Source: JANWKQ01 sp964624635 (GTDB taxonomy: Bacteria; Bacteroidota; Bacteroidia; CAIKAF01). Taken from it: a stretch of DNA of 27,393 nucleotides. Both the position numbers and the translations under genes were made by a program. The notes under the pieces were generated by a model. It was not told the origin of the DNA and searched no databases. It saw only the letters and a list, made by a program, of their open reading frames with translations. Location: contig CAZUXM010000034.1 in assembly GCA_964624635.1 (NCBI GenBank), forward strand, positions 1 through 27,393, in the 5' to 3' direction. Below, piece after piece: positions 1 through 8,596 of the stretch (positions within the stretch are counted from its first letter, which is position 1; each line of letters starts with the position of its first letter).

Positions 1-2
1 AT

Positions 3-623
3 CCTAATATTATTTTTGCCTTTTTAAAATCAAAGTATCCGGACGCCATATATTATGCAACTAAACAAACGGTTCATAACTGGGAATTAAGAACCACTTA
101 TCTGCTCAATTTACACCAATCGAATGAAGAGCTTTTAGATGGTTTACGTAATGATAAAAAAAGAAATATCAAAAAGGCAATTGAGCAAGGATTAACCGTT
201 AACGAAAAAAGAGATTTTACAGTTCTTCATTATCTTATTTCTCAAACATATAAAAGACAAGGAAAGTTATTTAATAGTTTTACTCAACTGCAAAAAATAG
301 TTGAAGAATACCCTAATACATTCCAGATTAACATTTCAGAAAAAGGAAATATTTTAGCTGCTCTTCTTTTTGTACACGATCATTCGTCGGCATATTACCT
401 CATTGGAGGATTTGATTATAAGGCGGGTAATTATAATGCTGGTCCCTTTGCAATGTGGAAAGGAATAGAATACTCAAAAAAAATTGGACTTAGCATTTTT
501 GATTTTGAAGGCTCAGAAATAAAATCAATTGCTGATTATTTTAGAAGTTTTGGAGCTATAAAAAATAATTACTATTCGATTTCTAAAAACGGGACCATTT
601 ATTCACTTCTTAGAAAAAAATGA
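3..623 (+). CDS. FemAB/GNAT-like acyltransferase, 3' part
   Basis: An open frame enters from the left edge and stops with TGA at 621-623. About 206 residues are visible and the N-terminus lies outside the window. The C-terminal part contains YLIGGFDYKAGNYNAG, then a tryptophan and the segment FDFEGS, followed by IADYFRSFGA. This arrangement is typical of the GNAT fold of the FemAB/'acetyltransferase 6' (BioF2-like) group often found in exopolysaccharide and cell-surface loci. The central part (RNDKKRNIKKA) also resembles the basic stretch these proteins carry before the second GNAT unit. The stop overlaps the next ATG in an ATGA, so the two genes are likely translationally coupled. The acyl or aminoacyl donor and the acceptor cannot be told from the sequence; modification of a cell-surface glycan or peptidoglycan precursor is an inference from context. 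Confidence 0.75.
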   Translation, partial: PNIIFAFLKSKYPDAIYYATKQTVHNWELRTTYLLNLHQSNEELLDGLRNDKKRNIKKAIEQGLTVNEKRDFTVLHYLISQTYKRQGKLFNSFTQLQKIVEEYPNTFQINISEKGNILAALLFVHDHSSAYYLIGGFDYKAGNYNAGPFAMWKGIEYSKKIGLSIFDFEGSEIKSIADYFRSFGAIKNNYYSISKNGTIYSLLRKK

Positions 624-1792
624 GTAAAGTATTAAATATATTTTTAGCGCAATTTGGTGTAAATATTAATGATAATTTATTTACTGTTGATGAATTGACA
701 TATATAGAAAATTTGATTCAACATAAAAACGAAATAAAAACTAATAAGTTTGATAAATTTGGTAATTATGATGAACAGTTTTATGAAAATACACAGTACC
801 CTTATTTAGATAGATTCATTCTTGAGAGAATTCGTAATAAACCTTTTTTGGAGTGGCCAAACAAAAAACCATTTGCTGTTTGTTTAACACATGATGTAGA
901 TAGGGTAGTAGCATACTCACCCAATAGTTTTCTTAGAAATTTAAGAAAGAGGTTGATGTTTTCCGATAGTTCAATAGATAAAATCAAGCTACGATTAAAC
1001 ATTCTGAAAACATCCATGAAAGTCCCATTTTATACAAAATTTAAAGACGAAATAACCGGTTTTGAAAAGTGGCTTGAAATAGAAAAAGAATTTGGAGTGA
1101 AATCAACTTATTTCTTTTTCGTAAGACCCGAAGAAAAAGCACTTGAGTTTTATGATTGTGATTATTTGCTAGATGATAAATTTTTATTTGATAACAAGCT
1201 CATATCGGTTAAAGAGTATATTAAAATTTTACATAAAGAAGGACATGAAATTGGTGTTCATGGTAGCTTCAGGTCAATGATGGACAAAAATCTTTTTAAG
1301 AGACAGAAAAGTATCATTGAAGAAGTTATTAATGAAGAAGTTGTTTCTTCTAGACAACATTATTTACGCTACAATCATTCTATTACTCCGGAAATACATG
1401 CCAAATCAAATATTAAAATTGATAGCACTTTAGGCTTAAATATGTCAGTTGGGTTTAGAAATGGGACCTCTTACCCATATCCAATTGAGTCAAAAGGCAT
1501 CTATATTTGGGAGTTACCTCTAATGTTTATGGATAGTTCTGTATACAGAAACCCGAATAACGATTTTGATTATGCCAAAGATATGGCGCTTAATATTATC
1601 AAAAACGTTGAAAATACAGGAGGTTGCTTAACAATCAACTTTCACCCTGATTACGTAAATATCCCCAAATACTTTAATTTATATAGGTTTATTTTGGATG
1701 AAACAACCAAAAGAAATGCGTATTTTGGTACTGCTAAAGAAATCATTAAAATAGTTAGTCAATGTGTGGAATCGCAGGAATTTGGCACCTAA
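620..1792 (+). CDS. Polysaccharide deacetylase-like protein (NodB-type fold)
   Basis: This 390-residue protein has no signal peptide. It has the layout of Bacteroidota polysaccharide-deacetylase-like proteins (DUF7033-type N-terminus, then a NodB-like barrel). Residues 88-94 (CLTHDVD) fit NodB motif 1, with D92 and D94. Residues 208-216 (GHEIGVHGS) fit motif 2, with H214. RQHYLR is at 245-250, GFRNGT near 279-284 and NFHPD at 340-344. The second metal-binding His of the classic H(S/T)xxH motif is R218 here, so catalysis with the usual metal triad is doubtful or altered. The start overlaps the previous stop (ATGA), and the 3' end overlaps the start of the following asnB by 31 bases, which indicates one operon. 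The likely role is removing an acyl group from a sugar of the locus's polysaccharide or its lipid-linked precursor; this is inferred from family and context. Confidence 0.8.
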   Translation: MSKVLNIFLAQFGVNINDNLFTVDELTYIENLIQHKNEIKTNKFDKFGNYDEQFYENTQYPYLDRFILERIRNKPFLEWPNKKPFAVCLTHDVDRVVAYSPNSFLRNLRKRLMFSDSSIDKIKLRLNILKTSMKVPFYTKFKDEITGFEKWLEIEKEFGVKSTYFFFVRPEEKALEFYDCDYLLDDKFLFDNKLISVKEYIKILHKEGHEIGVHGSFRSMMDKNLFKRQKSIIEEVINEEVVSSRQHYLRYNHSITPEIHAKSNIKIDSTLGLNMSVGFRNGTSYPYPIESKGIYIWELPLMFMDSSVYRNPNNDFDYAKDMALNIIKNVENTGGCLTINFHPDYVNIPKYFNLYRFILDETTKRNAYFGTAKEIIKIVSQCVESQEFGT

Positions 1793-3561
1793 CTAATATC
1801 GACCCTAATGATGAATTAGTTATTAAAAAAATGACTGATAGCATTTCACACAGAGGACCTGATGGTGAAGGATTCTGGTTTTCTGATAACCACCTTTTGC
1901 ATTTAGGTCATCGACGATTGTCAATTATTGATCTTACCGATGGTGGAAGTCAACCAATGATATTTGACGACAAATATGTTATTGTGTTTAATGGTGAGAT
2001 ATATAACTATATCGAACTAAAGGATGAATTAATAAAAATTGGGTACACTTTTAAATCAAAATCAGATACGGAAGTTATTTTAGCATCCTATCATGAATGG
2101 GGAACAGATTGTTTGAAACGTTTTGATGGAATGTTTGCTTTTGCTTTGTATAACATTGAACAAAAAGAATTATTTTGTGCTCGTGATCGATTTGGCGAAA
2201 AACCATTTTATTATTCTTTTTATAATGGAAGTTTTTACTTTGCCTCAGAAATGAAAGCCTTATGGGCAGCAGGTGTTCCAAGAGTTCCGAAATATTCTCT
2301 TTATTATAATTATTTTGTACATGATTTGGTAGATAATCCGTTTGATAGTACTCATACTTTTTTTGAAGATATATATAAGCTGCAATTATCTCACTATTTC
2401 GTAATGAAAGGTGACAAAAATTTTAAACAGAAGAAATATTGGGAATTAAATACTAATTCAAATCATCATTTAGATATTAATGAAGCATCTGATAAATTAA
2501 TGTCAATGCTTGAAACTTCTCTAAAAAGAAGGCTCCGTTCTGACGTCCCTTTGGGAACCTCTCTTTCGGGAGGGTTAGACTCCAGTACAATAGTTGCACT
2601 TATTTCAAAAAACACTCAGAATAATCATACATTCTCAGCAAGGTTTAAAGATTTTAATAAAGACGAAGGAAAGTATATAGATTTGGTAAAAAAGAAATTT
2701 TCTACCAATCACCATGATATTTTTGTTGATGCCGATGATTTTATCGATGGGTTGGATAAGCTAATTTACCATCAGGAAGAACCATTCCAAACAGGAAGTA
2801 TTTTTGCTCAGTATTGCGTTTATAGAGAATCTAGAAAGAACAAAATTCCAGTAATGCTCGATGGGCAAGGAGCGGATGAACTATTGGGGGGGTACGATAA
2901 AGACTTGATATTCTATCTGAGAGAACGGATTCAAAATAAAAATAACCCGAAAAAATTCATCGAGCAAGTTAAGTTAAACCATGGTATTAATTTATCACCT
3001 ACAACCAAGGAAGTATTAAGACATCACTATCCCGGATTATACAAAGGCTTGTCAAAGCTTAGAAAAATATTTTCTAACTCAGTTCCATCGGGTGTACAAA
3101 AAGGGTTTTATCTACAATACGGTTCCCAAAAATCACCCTTCTTTGATCCTGAGGATTTAAAAACAGTTTTACAGTTTCAACTAAGTGGGCAAGGATTAGA
3201 AAAATTATTGAGATTTGCTGATCGAAATTCAATGGCACATTCAGTAGAAGTGAGACTTCCGTTTTTGAGTCATGAGTTAGTTGAATTTGTGATGAGCTTA
3301 AATAGTCACTTGTTTTTACATAACGGTTGGTCGAAAGCAATATTAAGGAATGGAGTGAAAGATATTTTGCCATCAGAAATTGTGTATAGAAAAGACAAGA
3401 TTGGTTTTGAAGCACCTCATAAAGAATGGATAAAAGAAAAGAAAGTTAATGAAATGATTGGAGATTTTAAAAGTAAACTAATAAATGACAGGATTATTTC
3501 AGAAAATTATACAGAACATTGGAAAATATTAATTGGATCAAAAGTGTTATATGGAATGTAA
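1762..3561 (+). CDS. asnB: AsnB-type glutamine-dependent amidotransferase (asparagine synthase family)
   Basis: This 599-residue protein begins MCGIAGIW, which places the N-terminal nucleophile Cys2 of a class II glutaminase domain right after the start and so fixes the start codon. SHRGPDGEG and GHRRLSIIDL follow, as in AsnB. The C-terminal synthetase domain carries the ATP PP-loop SGGLDS at residues 269-274 and a later GQGADELLGGY motif. The family hydrolyses glutamine, channels ammonia about 20 Å and amidates an adenylated carboxylate, usually Asp to Asn. In O-antigen loci such proteins (for example the WbpS type) are thought to amidate uronic acids or otherwise modify sugars. Because this copy lies within a glycan operon and a second paralogue starts at 10122, a sugar-modifying role is plausible here but not proven. 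It overlaps the upstream gene by 31 bases and the downstream one by 11. Confidence 0.9.
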   Translation: MCGIAGIWHLTNIDPNDELVIKKMTDSISHRGPDGEGFWFSDNHLLHLGHRRLSIIDLTDGGSQPMIFDDKYVIVFNGEIYNYIELKDELIKIGYTFKSKSDTEVILASYHEWGTDCLKRFDGMFAFALYNIEQKELFCARDRFGEKPFYYSFYNGSFYFASEMKALWAAGVPRVPKYSLYYNYFVHDLVDNPFDSTHTFFEDIYKLQLSHYFVMKGDKNFKQKKYWELNTNSNHHLDINEASDKLMSMLETSLKRRLRSDVPLGTSLSGGLDSSTIVALISKNTQNNHTFSARFKDFNKDEGKYIDLVKKKFSTNHHDIFVDADDFIDGLDKLIYHQEEPFQTGSIFAQYCVYRESRKNKIPVMLDGQGADELLGGYDKDLIFYLRERIQNKNNPKKFIEQVKLNHGINLSPTTKEVLRHHYPGLYKGLSKLRKIFSNSVPSGVQKGFYLQYGSQKSPFFDPEDLKTVLQFQLSGQGLEKLLRFADRNSMAHSVEVRLPFLSHELVEFVMSLNSHLFLHNGWSKAILRNGVKDILPSEIVYRKDKIGFEAPHKEWIKEKKVNEMIGDFKSKLINDRIISENYTEHWKILIGSKVLYGM

Positions 3562-4723
3562 AAGAGTAGCACTCATTTTTCAAGGCTCAGTGAGTAGTGA
3601 TGGTAGAGTTAGACGTGAAATTCAGTCAATTTCTCAGTTTACTAAAATAGATGTATTTACCAGCGAACTTAACCCTAATGATTCTACTTTTTTTAATGAG
3701 AATGTGAAGTTGATCCAATTTGAGCTAAATGATTCATGGTTAAATGTTAATCTATTTTTTCGAAAGCAGTTTGTACCTCTTAAAAGTCTTTTAAATCCAT
3801 TTCAGTACGATGCTTTAGTATGTATTGATTATCCTACACTTCAATTAGGAGTGGATTTCAAAAGAAAAAACAAGTTGTTAAAATTGTTCTATGACTCTCA
3901 TGAGATTTACATTGAAACTATCAATCAATTTTTCCCTGTGGAGGGTCTGAAGTCAATATACGGAATCCCATTAAAGATCATAAATAAAATCTATCATGCT
4001 AAATTAGAAAGGAAACTAATAAAAGAAGTGGATTATATTATAACGGTATGTGATTCTTTGAAAGAGTATTTTGAGAAAAAATGGAATAAGAGTGTTTTAG
4101 TCTTAAGAAATTGTCCCGATCTTAAATCTTTAAATACTTATGTAAAAGGAGAAAATCCATATATTAAAATTTATCATTGTGATAAAGGCGATAAAATATT
4201 GTTATATCATGGTATGATTAATCGGGGTAGGGGATTGATGCATTTAATTAAAGCAATGACGATTTTGTCTGCCGATTACAAATTATTTATTATAGGTTCC
4301 GGGATGCTGAAAAATGACCTTGAGAAATACACAGCAGAACTTAAATTAAGCAATGTCTTCTTTATTGAGCATCTTCCATTTATTGAGTTACTGAATTATA
4401 TTGAGTATTCTCATTTAGGCATTAGTTTAATAGAACCCATTAACTTATCAAAAAAACTATCCTTGCCAAATAAACTATTTGAATATATGTCGAGAGGTGT
4501 TCCTTTTCTTTCATCAGATTTACCTGAATCCAACAAAATATTGGACTATGGCGATGTGGGTTATATTAGCTCAGGATATGATGCAGAAAGTGTTAAAAGT
4601 TCAATAGAAAAAGTTTTTTCGGATATGTCTCTATATGAACTTAAAAGTAATAATGCAAATAAATTAATTTTTAGTACCTTCAATTGGGAAAATGAAATGA
4701 GGAAGTTAATTGAACAGATTTAG
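3551..4723 (+). CDS. Glycosyltransferase, GT4-like
   Basis: This 390-residue protein starts at ATG 3551, giving MECKRVALIFQGS. An in-frame TTG 18 bases upstream would lengthen it, but the ATG directly precedes the Rossmann strand expected at the N-terminus. The C-terminal half has a GT-B glycosyltransferase pattern: LLYHGMINRGRGL (strand and donor-loop start), then LPNKLFEYMSRGVPFL from residue 305. E311 in that segment corresponds to the second Glu of the GT4 EX7E motif; the first Glu is not present. The protein is cytoplasmic or peripheral at the inner face of the membrane. It overlaps the end of asnB by 11 bases and is followed 20 bases later by another glycosyltransferase. It presumably adds one sugar to the lipid-linked repeat unit; donor and acceptor cannot be predicted. 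Confidence 0.87.
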   Translation: MECKRVALIFQGSVSSDGRVRREIQSISQFTKIDVFTSELNPNDSTFFNENVKLIQFELNDSWLNVNLFFRKQFVPLKSLLNPFQYDALVCIDYPTLQLGVDFKRKNKLLKLFYDSHEIYIETINQFFPVEGLKSIYGIPLKIINKIYHAKLERKLIKEVDYIITVCDSLKEYFEKKWNKSVLVLRNCPDLKSLNTYVKGENPYIKIYHCDKGDKILLYHGMINRGRGLMHLIKAMTILSADYKLFIIGSGMLKNDLEKYTAELKLSNVFFIEHLPFIELLNYIEYSHLGISLIEPINLSKKLSLPNKLFEYMSRGVPFLSSDLPESNKILDYGDVGYISSGYDAESVKSSIEKVFSDMSLYELKSNNANKLIFSTFNWENEMRKLIEQI

Positions 4724-4743
4724 AATTATCCTACTAAAAACCG

Positions 4744-6066
4744 ATGAAAAAGTTACTTATACTTGCTTATGACTTCCCTCCTTATGTATCTGTTGGAGGT
4801 ATGAGACCTTATAGCTGGTATGAGTATTTAAATGAGTTTGGGGTCGAACCCATCATAGTAACCAGAAATTGGACCAATAAATACGGGAGTTCACTGGATT
4901 ATATTTCACCTAGCCCTTCTGATAAAGTCGTTATTGAAGAAAATAAACAAGGCATAATTGTTCGAACTCCATATAAACCTACCTGGAGTAATAAGATTTT
5001 ACTCAAATATGGTGAAAATAAGTATAGGTACATTAGGAAGTTATTTACAGCTATTGGAGAAATAAAGCAGTTTATTTTTGTATCCGGACCTAAAGCCAAT
5101 GTGTATTTTGCAGCAGCAGACTATCTGAAAAAAAACAAAGTGGATGCAATTATTGCTACCGGAGATCCATTTGTTTTATTTTATTACGCCAGTAAACTAA
5201 GCAGGCGGTTTAATATTCCGTGGATAGCTGATTATAGAGACCCTTGGAGTCATGATAAAGGATTTCAGATTAATAAGTTGTATTATTATTGGAACAGTAA
5301 ACTGGAAAAAAAGATTGTGTCCACGTCAGATTCAATTATTACGGTTTCTGATTTTATCACCAGTAAGTTAAAAGGATATTTCCCTCAGAAAAAAATTCAT
5401 ATTTTACCCAATGGTTATAATCCCGAGATTATTGATAGAATTGCCTTATTGCCTCAGGAATCTAAAAAGTTAACAATTTCTTTTGTTGGTACTATTTATG
5501 AATGGCACCCATGGAAAAGTTTTTTGAATGTATTTTCTGAATTAATAGAAAAGGGATTTGAATTGCAGTGTAATATGTATGGGATTAATATTCCTGAGAA
5601 AATTAACGAGTACATTTTAACTTTATCTCCTAAAACTCAAAATTCACTGAAAATATCCCCTCGGATCCCGAATGAAGAGTTGTTGAATAATCTTGCTAAA
5701 GAAAATGTTATGTTATTGTTCAATAACTATTCTTTTATGGGTACTAAGATATTTGACTATATAGGTACCAGAAGGAAGATTATTTTATGTTATAGTAACG
5801 ATGCAGAGGCTTTGCTGTTGAAAGATAAATTTTACTCAATCGAGGAGAATGATCAATTCAGTAAAGAACTACAAGCCGAATTGATTGAAGAAACTAATTC
5901 CGGAATAGTTATTGAAAATGAAAAACATTTACGGGATACCTTATTAGATTTATTAAAGGAGTTTGATGAGAAAGGGAAAATTGATTGTAACTCAAATGGG
6001 GTAGAAAACTACTCAAGAAAAATTCAAACAAAAAAATTAGCTGAAATAATTCATCAATTGTTATGA
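4744..6066 (+). CDS. Glycosyltransferase, GT4-like
   Basis: This 440-residue protein starts MKKLLILAYDFPPYVSVGG, the N-terminal strand plus glycine-rich acceptor loop typical of GT4 family members. IADYRDPW near residue 164 is a common motif in this group. The C-terminal domain has ISFVGTIYEWHPW, the strand opening the donor site, and KIFDYIGTRRKIIL, which matches the (E/D)Y-helix region of GT-B enzymes. No signal peptide or clear membrane span is seen. The stop overlaps hisH in an ATGA, so this glycosyltransferase and the acetamidino cassette are probably co-translated, consistent with one repeat unit being built and modified. The sugar specificity is unknown. Confidence 0.87.
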   Translation: MKKLLILAYDFPPYVSVGGMRPYSWYEYLNEFGVEPIIVTRNWTNKYGSSLDYISPSPSDKVVIEENKQGIIVRTPYKPTWSNKILLKYGENKYRYIRKLFTAIGEIKQFIFVSGPKANVYFAAADYLKKNKVDAIIATGDPFVLFYYASKLSRRFNIPWIADYRDPWSHDKGFQINKLYYYWNSKLEKKIVSTSDSIITVSDFITSKLKGYFPQKKIHILPNGYNPEIIDRIALLPQESKKLTISFVGTIYEWHPWKSFLNVFSELIEKGFELQCNMYGINIPEKINEYILTLSPKTQNSLKISPRIPNEELLNNLAKENVMLLFNNYSFMGTKIFDYIGTRRKIILCYSNDAEALLLKDKFYSIEENDQFSKELQAELIEETNSGIVIENEKHLRDTLLDLLKEFDEKGKIDCNSNGVENYSRKIQTKKLAEIIHQLL

Positions 6067-6683
6067 AACCTAAGGTTGTTATAGTAGATTATCAAATGGG
6101 TAATATATTTTCAGTTGAGAAAAAAATCAAGAGACTGGGCTATCCTGTTGAAGTTAGCTCAGATAAAGAACAAATCGTTAAAGCAGATAAACTTATTTTA
6201 CCAGGACTGGGGCATTTTGGTAAGGCAATGGATAACTTAAAAATGATAGGTCTTTTGGATGTTTTAAATGAAAAAGTTTTAGTTAAAAAAACACCTATTC
6301 TTGGTATTTGTTTAGGGATGCAGTTGTTAGCGAATAGAAGTGAAGAAGGTCATTCAAGTGGTTTAGGTTGGATAAATGGCGAAGTGGTAAAATTCAGTAT
6401 CACCGATAAATTTAGATACAAAATTCCCCATACAGGATGGAATACTGTTTCAATAAAAAAAAGTAGCCAACTAATGAAAGATATTCAGTCTGGATCTGAA
6501 TTTTATTTTGTTCATTCATTTTTCTTTTCGGCTACAAAAGAAGAAGAAGTTCTTTCTGAAACAGTATATGAAAATTCTTTTATTTCATCAGTTGAAAAGG
6601 ATAATATATTTGGCGTTCAGTTTCATCCTGAAAAAAGCCATCAAGCAGGAGAGCAGTTGTTTAAAAATTTTATCGAGTTGTAG
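6063..6683 (+). CDS. hisH: HisH-type glutaminase subunit of an acetamidino-sugar cassette
   Basis: This 206-residue class I glutamine amidotransferase has LPGLGHFG (oxyanion strand, 46-53), GICLGMQLL with the nucleophile C83, IPHTGWN at 121-127, and FHPEKS carrying H188 and E190 of the triad. Length and motifs fit HisH, which releases ammonia from glutamine and passes it to HisF. Its context is not a his operon. It follows two glycosyltransferases and is followed by a HisF paralogue and an N-acetyl sugar amidotransferase, the same trio as HisH2-HisF2-WbpG of Pseudomonas B-band O-antigen loci. The likely role is supplying ammonia for converting an N-acetyl group to acetamidino on a sugar nucleotide in the cytoplasm. 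The stop lies 3 bases before the hisF ATG. Confidence 0.9.
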   Translation: MKPKVVIVDYQMGNIFSVEKKIKRLGYPVEVSSDKEQIVKADKLILPGLGHFGKAMDNLKMIGLLDVLNEKVLVKKTPILGICLGMQLLANRSEEGHSSGLGWINGEVVKFSITDKFRYKIPHTGWNTVSIKKSSQLMKDIQSGSEFYFVHSFFFSATKEEEVLSETVYENSFISSVEKDNIFGVQFHPEKSHQAGEQLFKNFIEL

Positions 6684-6686
6684 TTT

Positions 6687-7439
6687 ATGTTTAGGCCCAG
6701 AATAATTCCTGTATTGCTATTGAAGAATCAAGCATTAGTTAAATCAAAAAAGTTTGCTGATTATAATTATATAGGAGATGCAATTAATGCAGTAAGATTA
6801 TTCAATGATCTAAAATGTGACGAACTTGTTTTTTTAGATATTGACGCTTCAGTACAAAATAGACAGGTTTCTTTGGAATTTGTGAAGGATGTTGGCGAAG
6901 AAGCAAATATGCCATTTTCGGTAGGAGGGGGAATTAAAACCATAGATGATATTAGAAAAATTATTAAATCTGGTGCAGAAAGGGTTATTATTGGAACTAC
7001 TGCGGTTCAGAATCCTGATTTTATTTATGAAGCATCGCAAGAATTTGGCTCATCTACTATAACCGTATGTATTGATGTGAAAAGAAAAATATTAGGAGGA
7101 TACCAGGTTAATTATTTGAATGGTAAAAAAAATTCAGGTCTTTCCCCTTATGAGTTTGCTCAAATAATGCAAGAAAAAGGAGCAGGAGAAATTATTATTC
7201 AATCTATTGACAAAGATGGAACAATGCAGGGATACGATATTGATTTGATAAAAAAAATTTCGACTTCGGTTACCATCCCGGTAGTAGCCCTTGGAGGAGC
7301 CGGAAATATAGATCATCTTAAAGAGGCTTATGTTTCGGCCGGTGCAACCGGATTGGCAGCAGGTAGTCTGTTTGTGTATCATGGTGCCAAAAGAGGGGTA
7401 TTGATTAATTATCCCGAACGTTCAGAATTGCCGTTTTGA
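6687..7439 (+). CDS. hisF: HisF-like ammonia-channel protein (AglZ/HisF2 acetamidino-modification type)
   Basis: This 250-residue (beta/alpha)8 barrel is clearly homologous to HisF: RIIPVLLLKNQALVK at the N-terminus, VGGGIKTIDDI, ICIDVKR-like VCIDVKRK near 129, SIDKDGTMQGYD and VALGGAGN. In HisF the catalytic pair is Asp11 and Asp130. The Asp11 position, aligned directly by RII, is Leu11 here and Cys9 is Val9, whereas the Asp130-region IDVKR is kept. Loss of Asp11 fits the HisF paralogues associated with WbpG-type amidotransferases, which need to pass ammonia rather than cyclise PRFAR. With the adjacent hisH and the amidotransferase at 7479, it most likely serves acetamidino-sugar synthesis. 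True histidine synthesis by this copy is unlikely. Confidence 0.9.
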   Translation: MFRPRIIPVLLLKNQALVKSKKFADYNYIGDAINAVRLFNDLKCDELVFLDIDASVQNRQVSLEFVKDVGEEANMPFSVGGGIKTIDDIRKIIKSGAERVIIGTTAVQNPDFIYEASQEFGSSTITVCIDVKRKILGGYQVNYLNGKKNSGLSPYEFAQIMQEKGAGEIIIQSIDKDGTMQGYDIDLIKKISTSVTIPVVALGGAGNIDHLKEAYVSAGATGLAAGSLFVYHGAKRGVLINYPERSELPF

Positions 7440-7478
7440 ATGTAAATAGTACCTTTATCAATATTTTACTATTGAGAA

Positions 7479-8588
7479 ATGGCAAATAATTATCAGCAGT
7501 GCACAAGATGTGTAATGGATACTTCAGATGCTGAAATCATATTTGATATGAATGGTGTGTGTAATCATTGTACCGGGTATTTTGATAAAACATCGAGACT
7601 AGTTTATCAAGGGGAATCCAGTGATCTTAAGTTGAAAGCACTACTTTCTGATATTAAATCTAAAGGCAAAAACAAAGAGTATGATTGTTTAATTGGTATC
7701 AGTGGAGGTATTGATAGTTGTTACGTTGCTTATACTGCAAAAAAATTAGGCTTAAGAGCATTAGTTGTTCACATGGATAATGGTTGGAATTCTGATATTT
7801 CTGTAAAGAACATTAAAAGTGTAGTAGCTAAACTTGGCTTCGATTATCAGAGTTATGTATTGGATTGGGAAGAATTTAAAGACCTTCAATTGTCATTTCT
7901 TAAGGCATCAGTACCGGAAGCTGAAACTCCTACGGATATTGCAATTCCTGCAGCATTACATAAGATTGCTGCAGAAAATAATATAAAATTTATTATTAGT
8001 GGTGGAAATTATGCTACCGAAGGAATTTTACCTAAAAGCTGGCATTATGATGCTAAAGACCTTAAGTACCTCAAATCTATCCACAAAAAATTTGGCACAA
8101 AAAAACTTAAAAAGTTTCCCACCTTCGGTTATCTCACAGAAACTTATTACAAGTTTATTAAAGGAATCAAAACGATTTATATTCTCAATTATATTCCATA
8201 TTCCAAGTCGGATGCAATGAAATTATTAGAAGATGAATTGGGTTGGATTTATTATGGTGGTAAGCACTATGAGTCAAAATATACTGGTTTTGTTCAATCA
8301 TACATTCTACCTATTAAATTTAATATCGACTATAGGAGAGCTACATTTTCAACTCAGATATGTGCAGGAGAAATTACCAGGGAGTTTGCATTAGAGGAAT
8401 TAAAAAAATTATCTTACGATAAAGATAAAGCAAATGAAGAGAAAGCATATTTGTGTAAAAAGCTCGGTATTAAAGAAGAAGAATTTAATCAAATATTGGA
8501 AGCTCCTCCTAAATCATATAAAGACTATCCAAACAACAAAAAATTCCTTGAGTTTATTTATGATTTATACCGTAAAATAAAAAGTTGA
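7479..8588 (+). CDS. N-acetyl sugar amidotransferase (WbpG/PseA/LegA type)
   Basis: This 369-residue PP-loop ATPase has the start MANNYQQCTRCVMDTSD. Two CxxC pairs (C8/C11 and C28/C31) probably bind zinc. The PP-loop GISGGIDSCY is at residues 73-82, with S75-G-G-I-D-S80. Family members named WbpG, PseA, PtmG or LegA activate the N-acetyl carbonyl of a sugar nucleotide with ATP and insert ammonia to give an acetamidino group. Known substrates include derivatives of 2,3-diacetamido-mannuronic acid, pseudaminic acid and legionaminic acid. Which sugar is used here cannot be told, because no sugar-nucleotide biosynthesis genes are in the window. A 39-base gap separates it from hisF. The stop lies 8 bases from the convergent membrane-protein stop. 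Confidence 0.9.
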   Translation: MANNYQQCTRCVMDTSDAEIIFDMNGVCNHCTGYFDKTSRLVYQGESSDLKLKALLSDIKSKGKNKEYDCLIGISGGIDSCYVAYTAKKLGLRALVVHMDNGWNSDISVKNIKSVVAKLGFDYQSYVLDWEEFKDLQLSFLKASVPEAETPTDIAIPAALHKIAAENNIKFIISGGNYATEGILPKSWHYDAKDLKYLKSIHKKFGTKKLKKFPTFGYLTETYYKFIKGIKTIYILNYIPYSKSDAMKLLEDELGWIYYGGKHYESKYTGFVQSYILPIKFNIDYRRATFSTQICAGEITREFALEELKKLSYDKDKANEEKAYLCKKLGIKEEEFNQILEAPPKSYKDYPNNKKFLEFIYDLYRKIKS

Positions 8589-8596
8589 TAAATGTA

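Noticed and set aside
3074..3415. A 113-codon minus-strand open frame
   Set aside because: It lies within the synthetase domain of asnB on the opposite strand, with no protein-like motif.
6063..7439. hisH and hisF as part of histidine biosynthesis
   Set aside because: No other his genes are nearby, the HisF copy lacks Asp11, and the next gene is an N-acetyl sugar amidotransferase, so the acetamidino cassette is the better reading.
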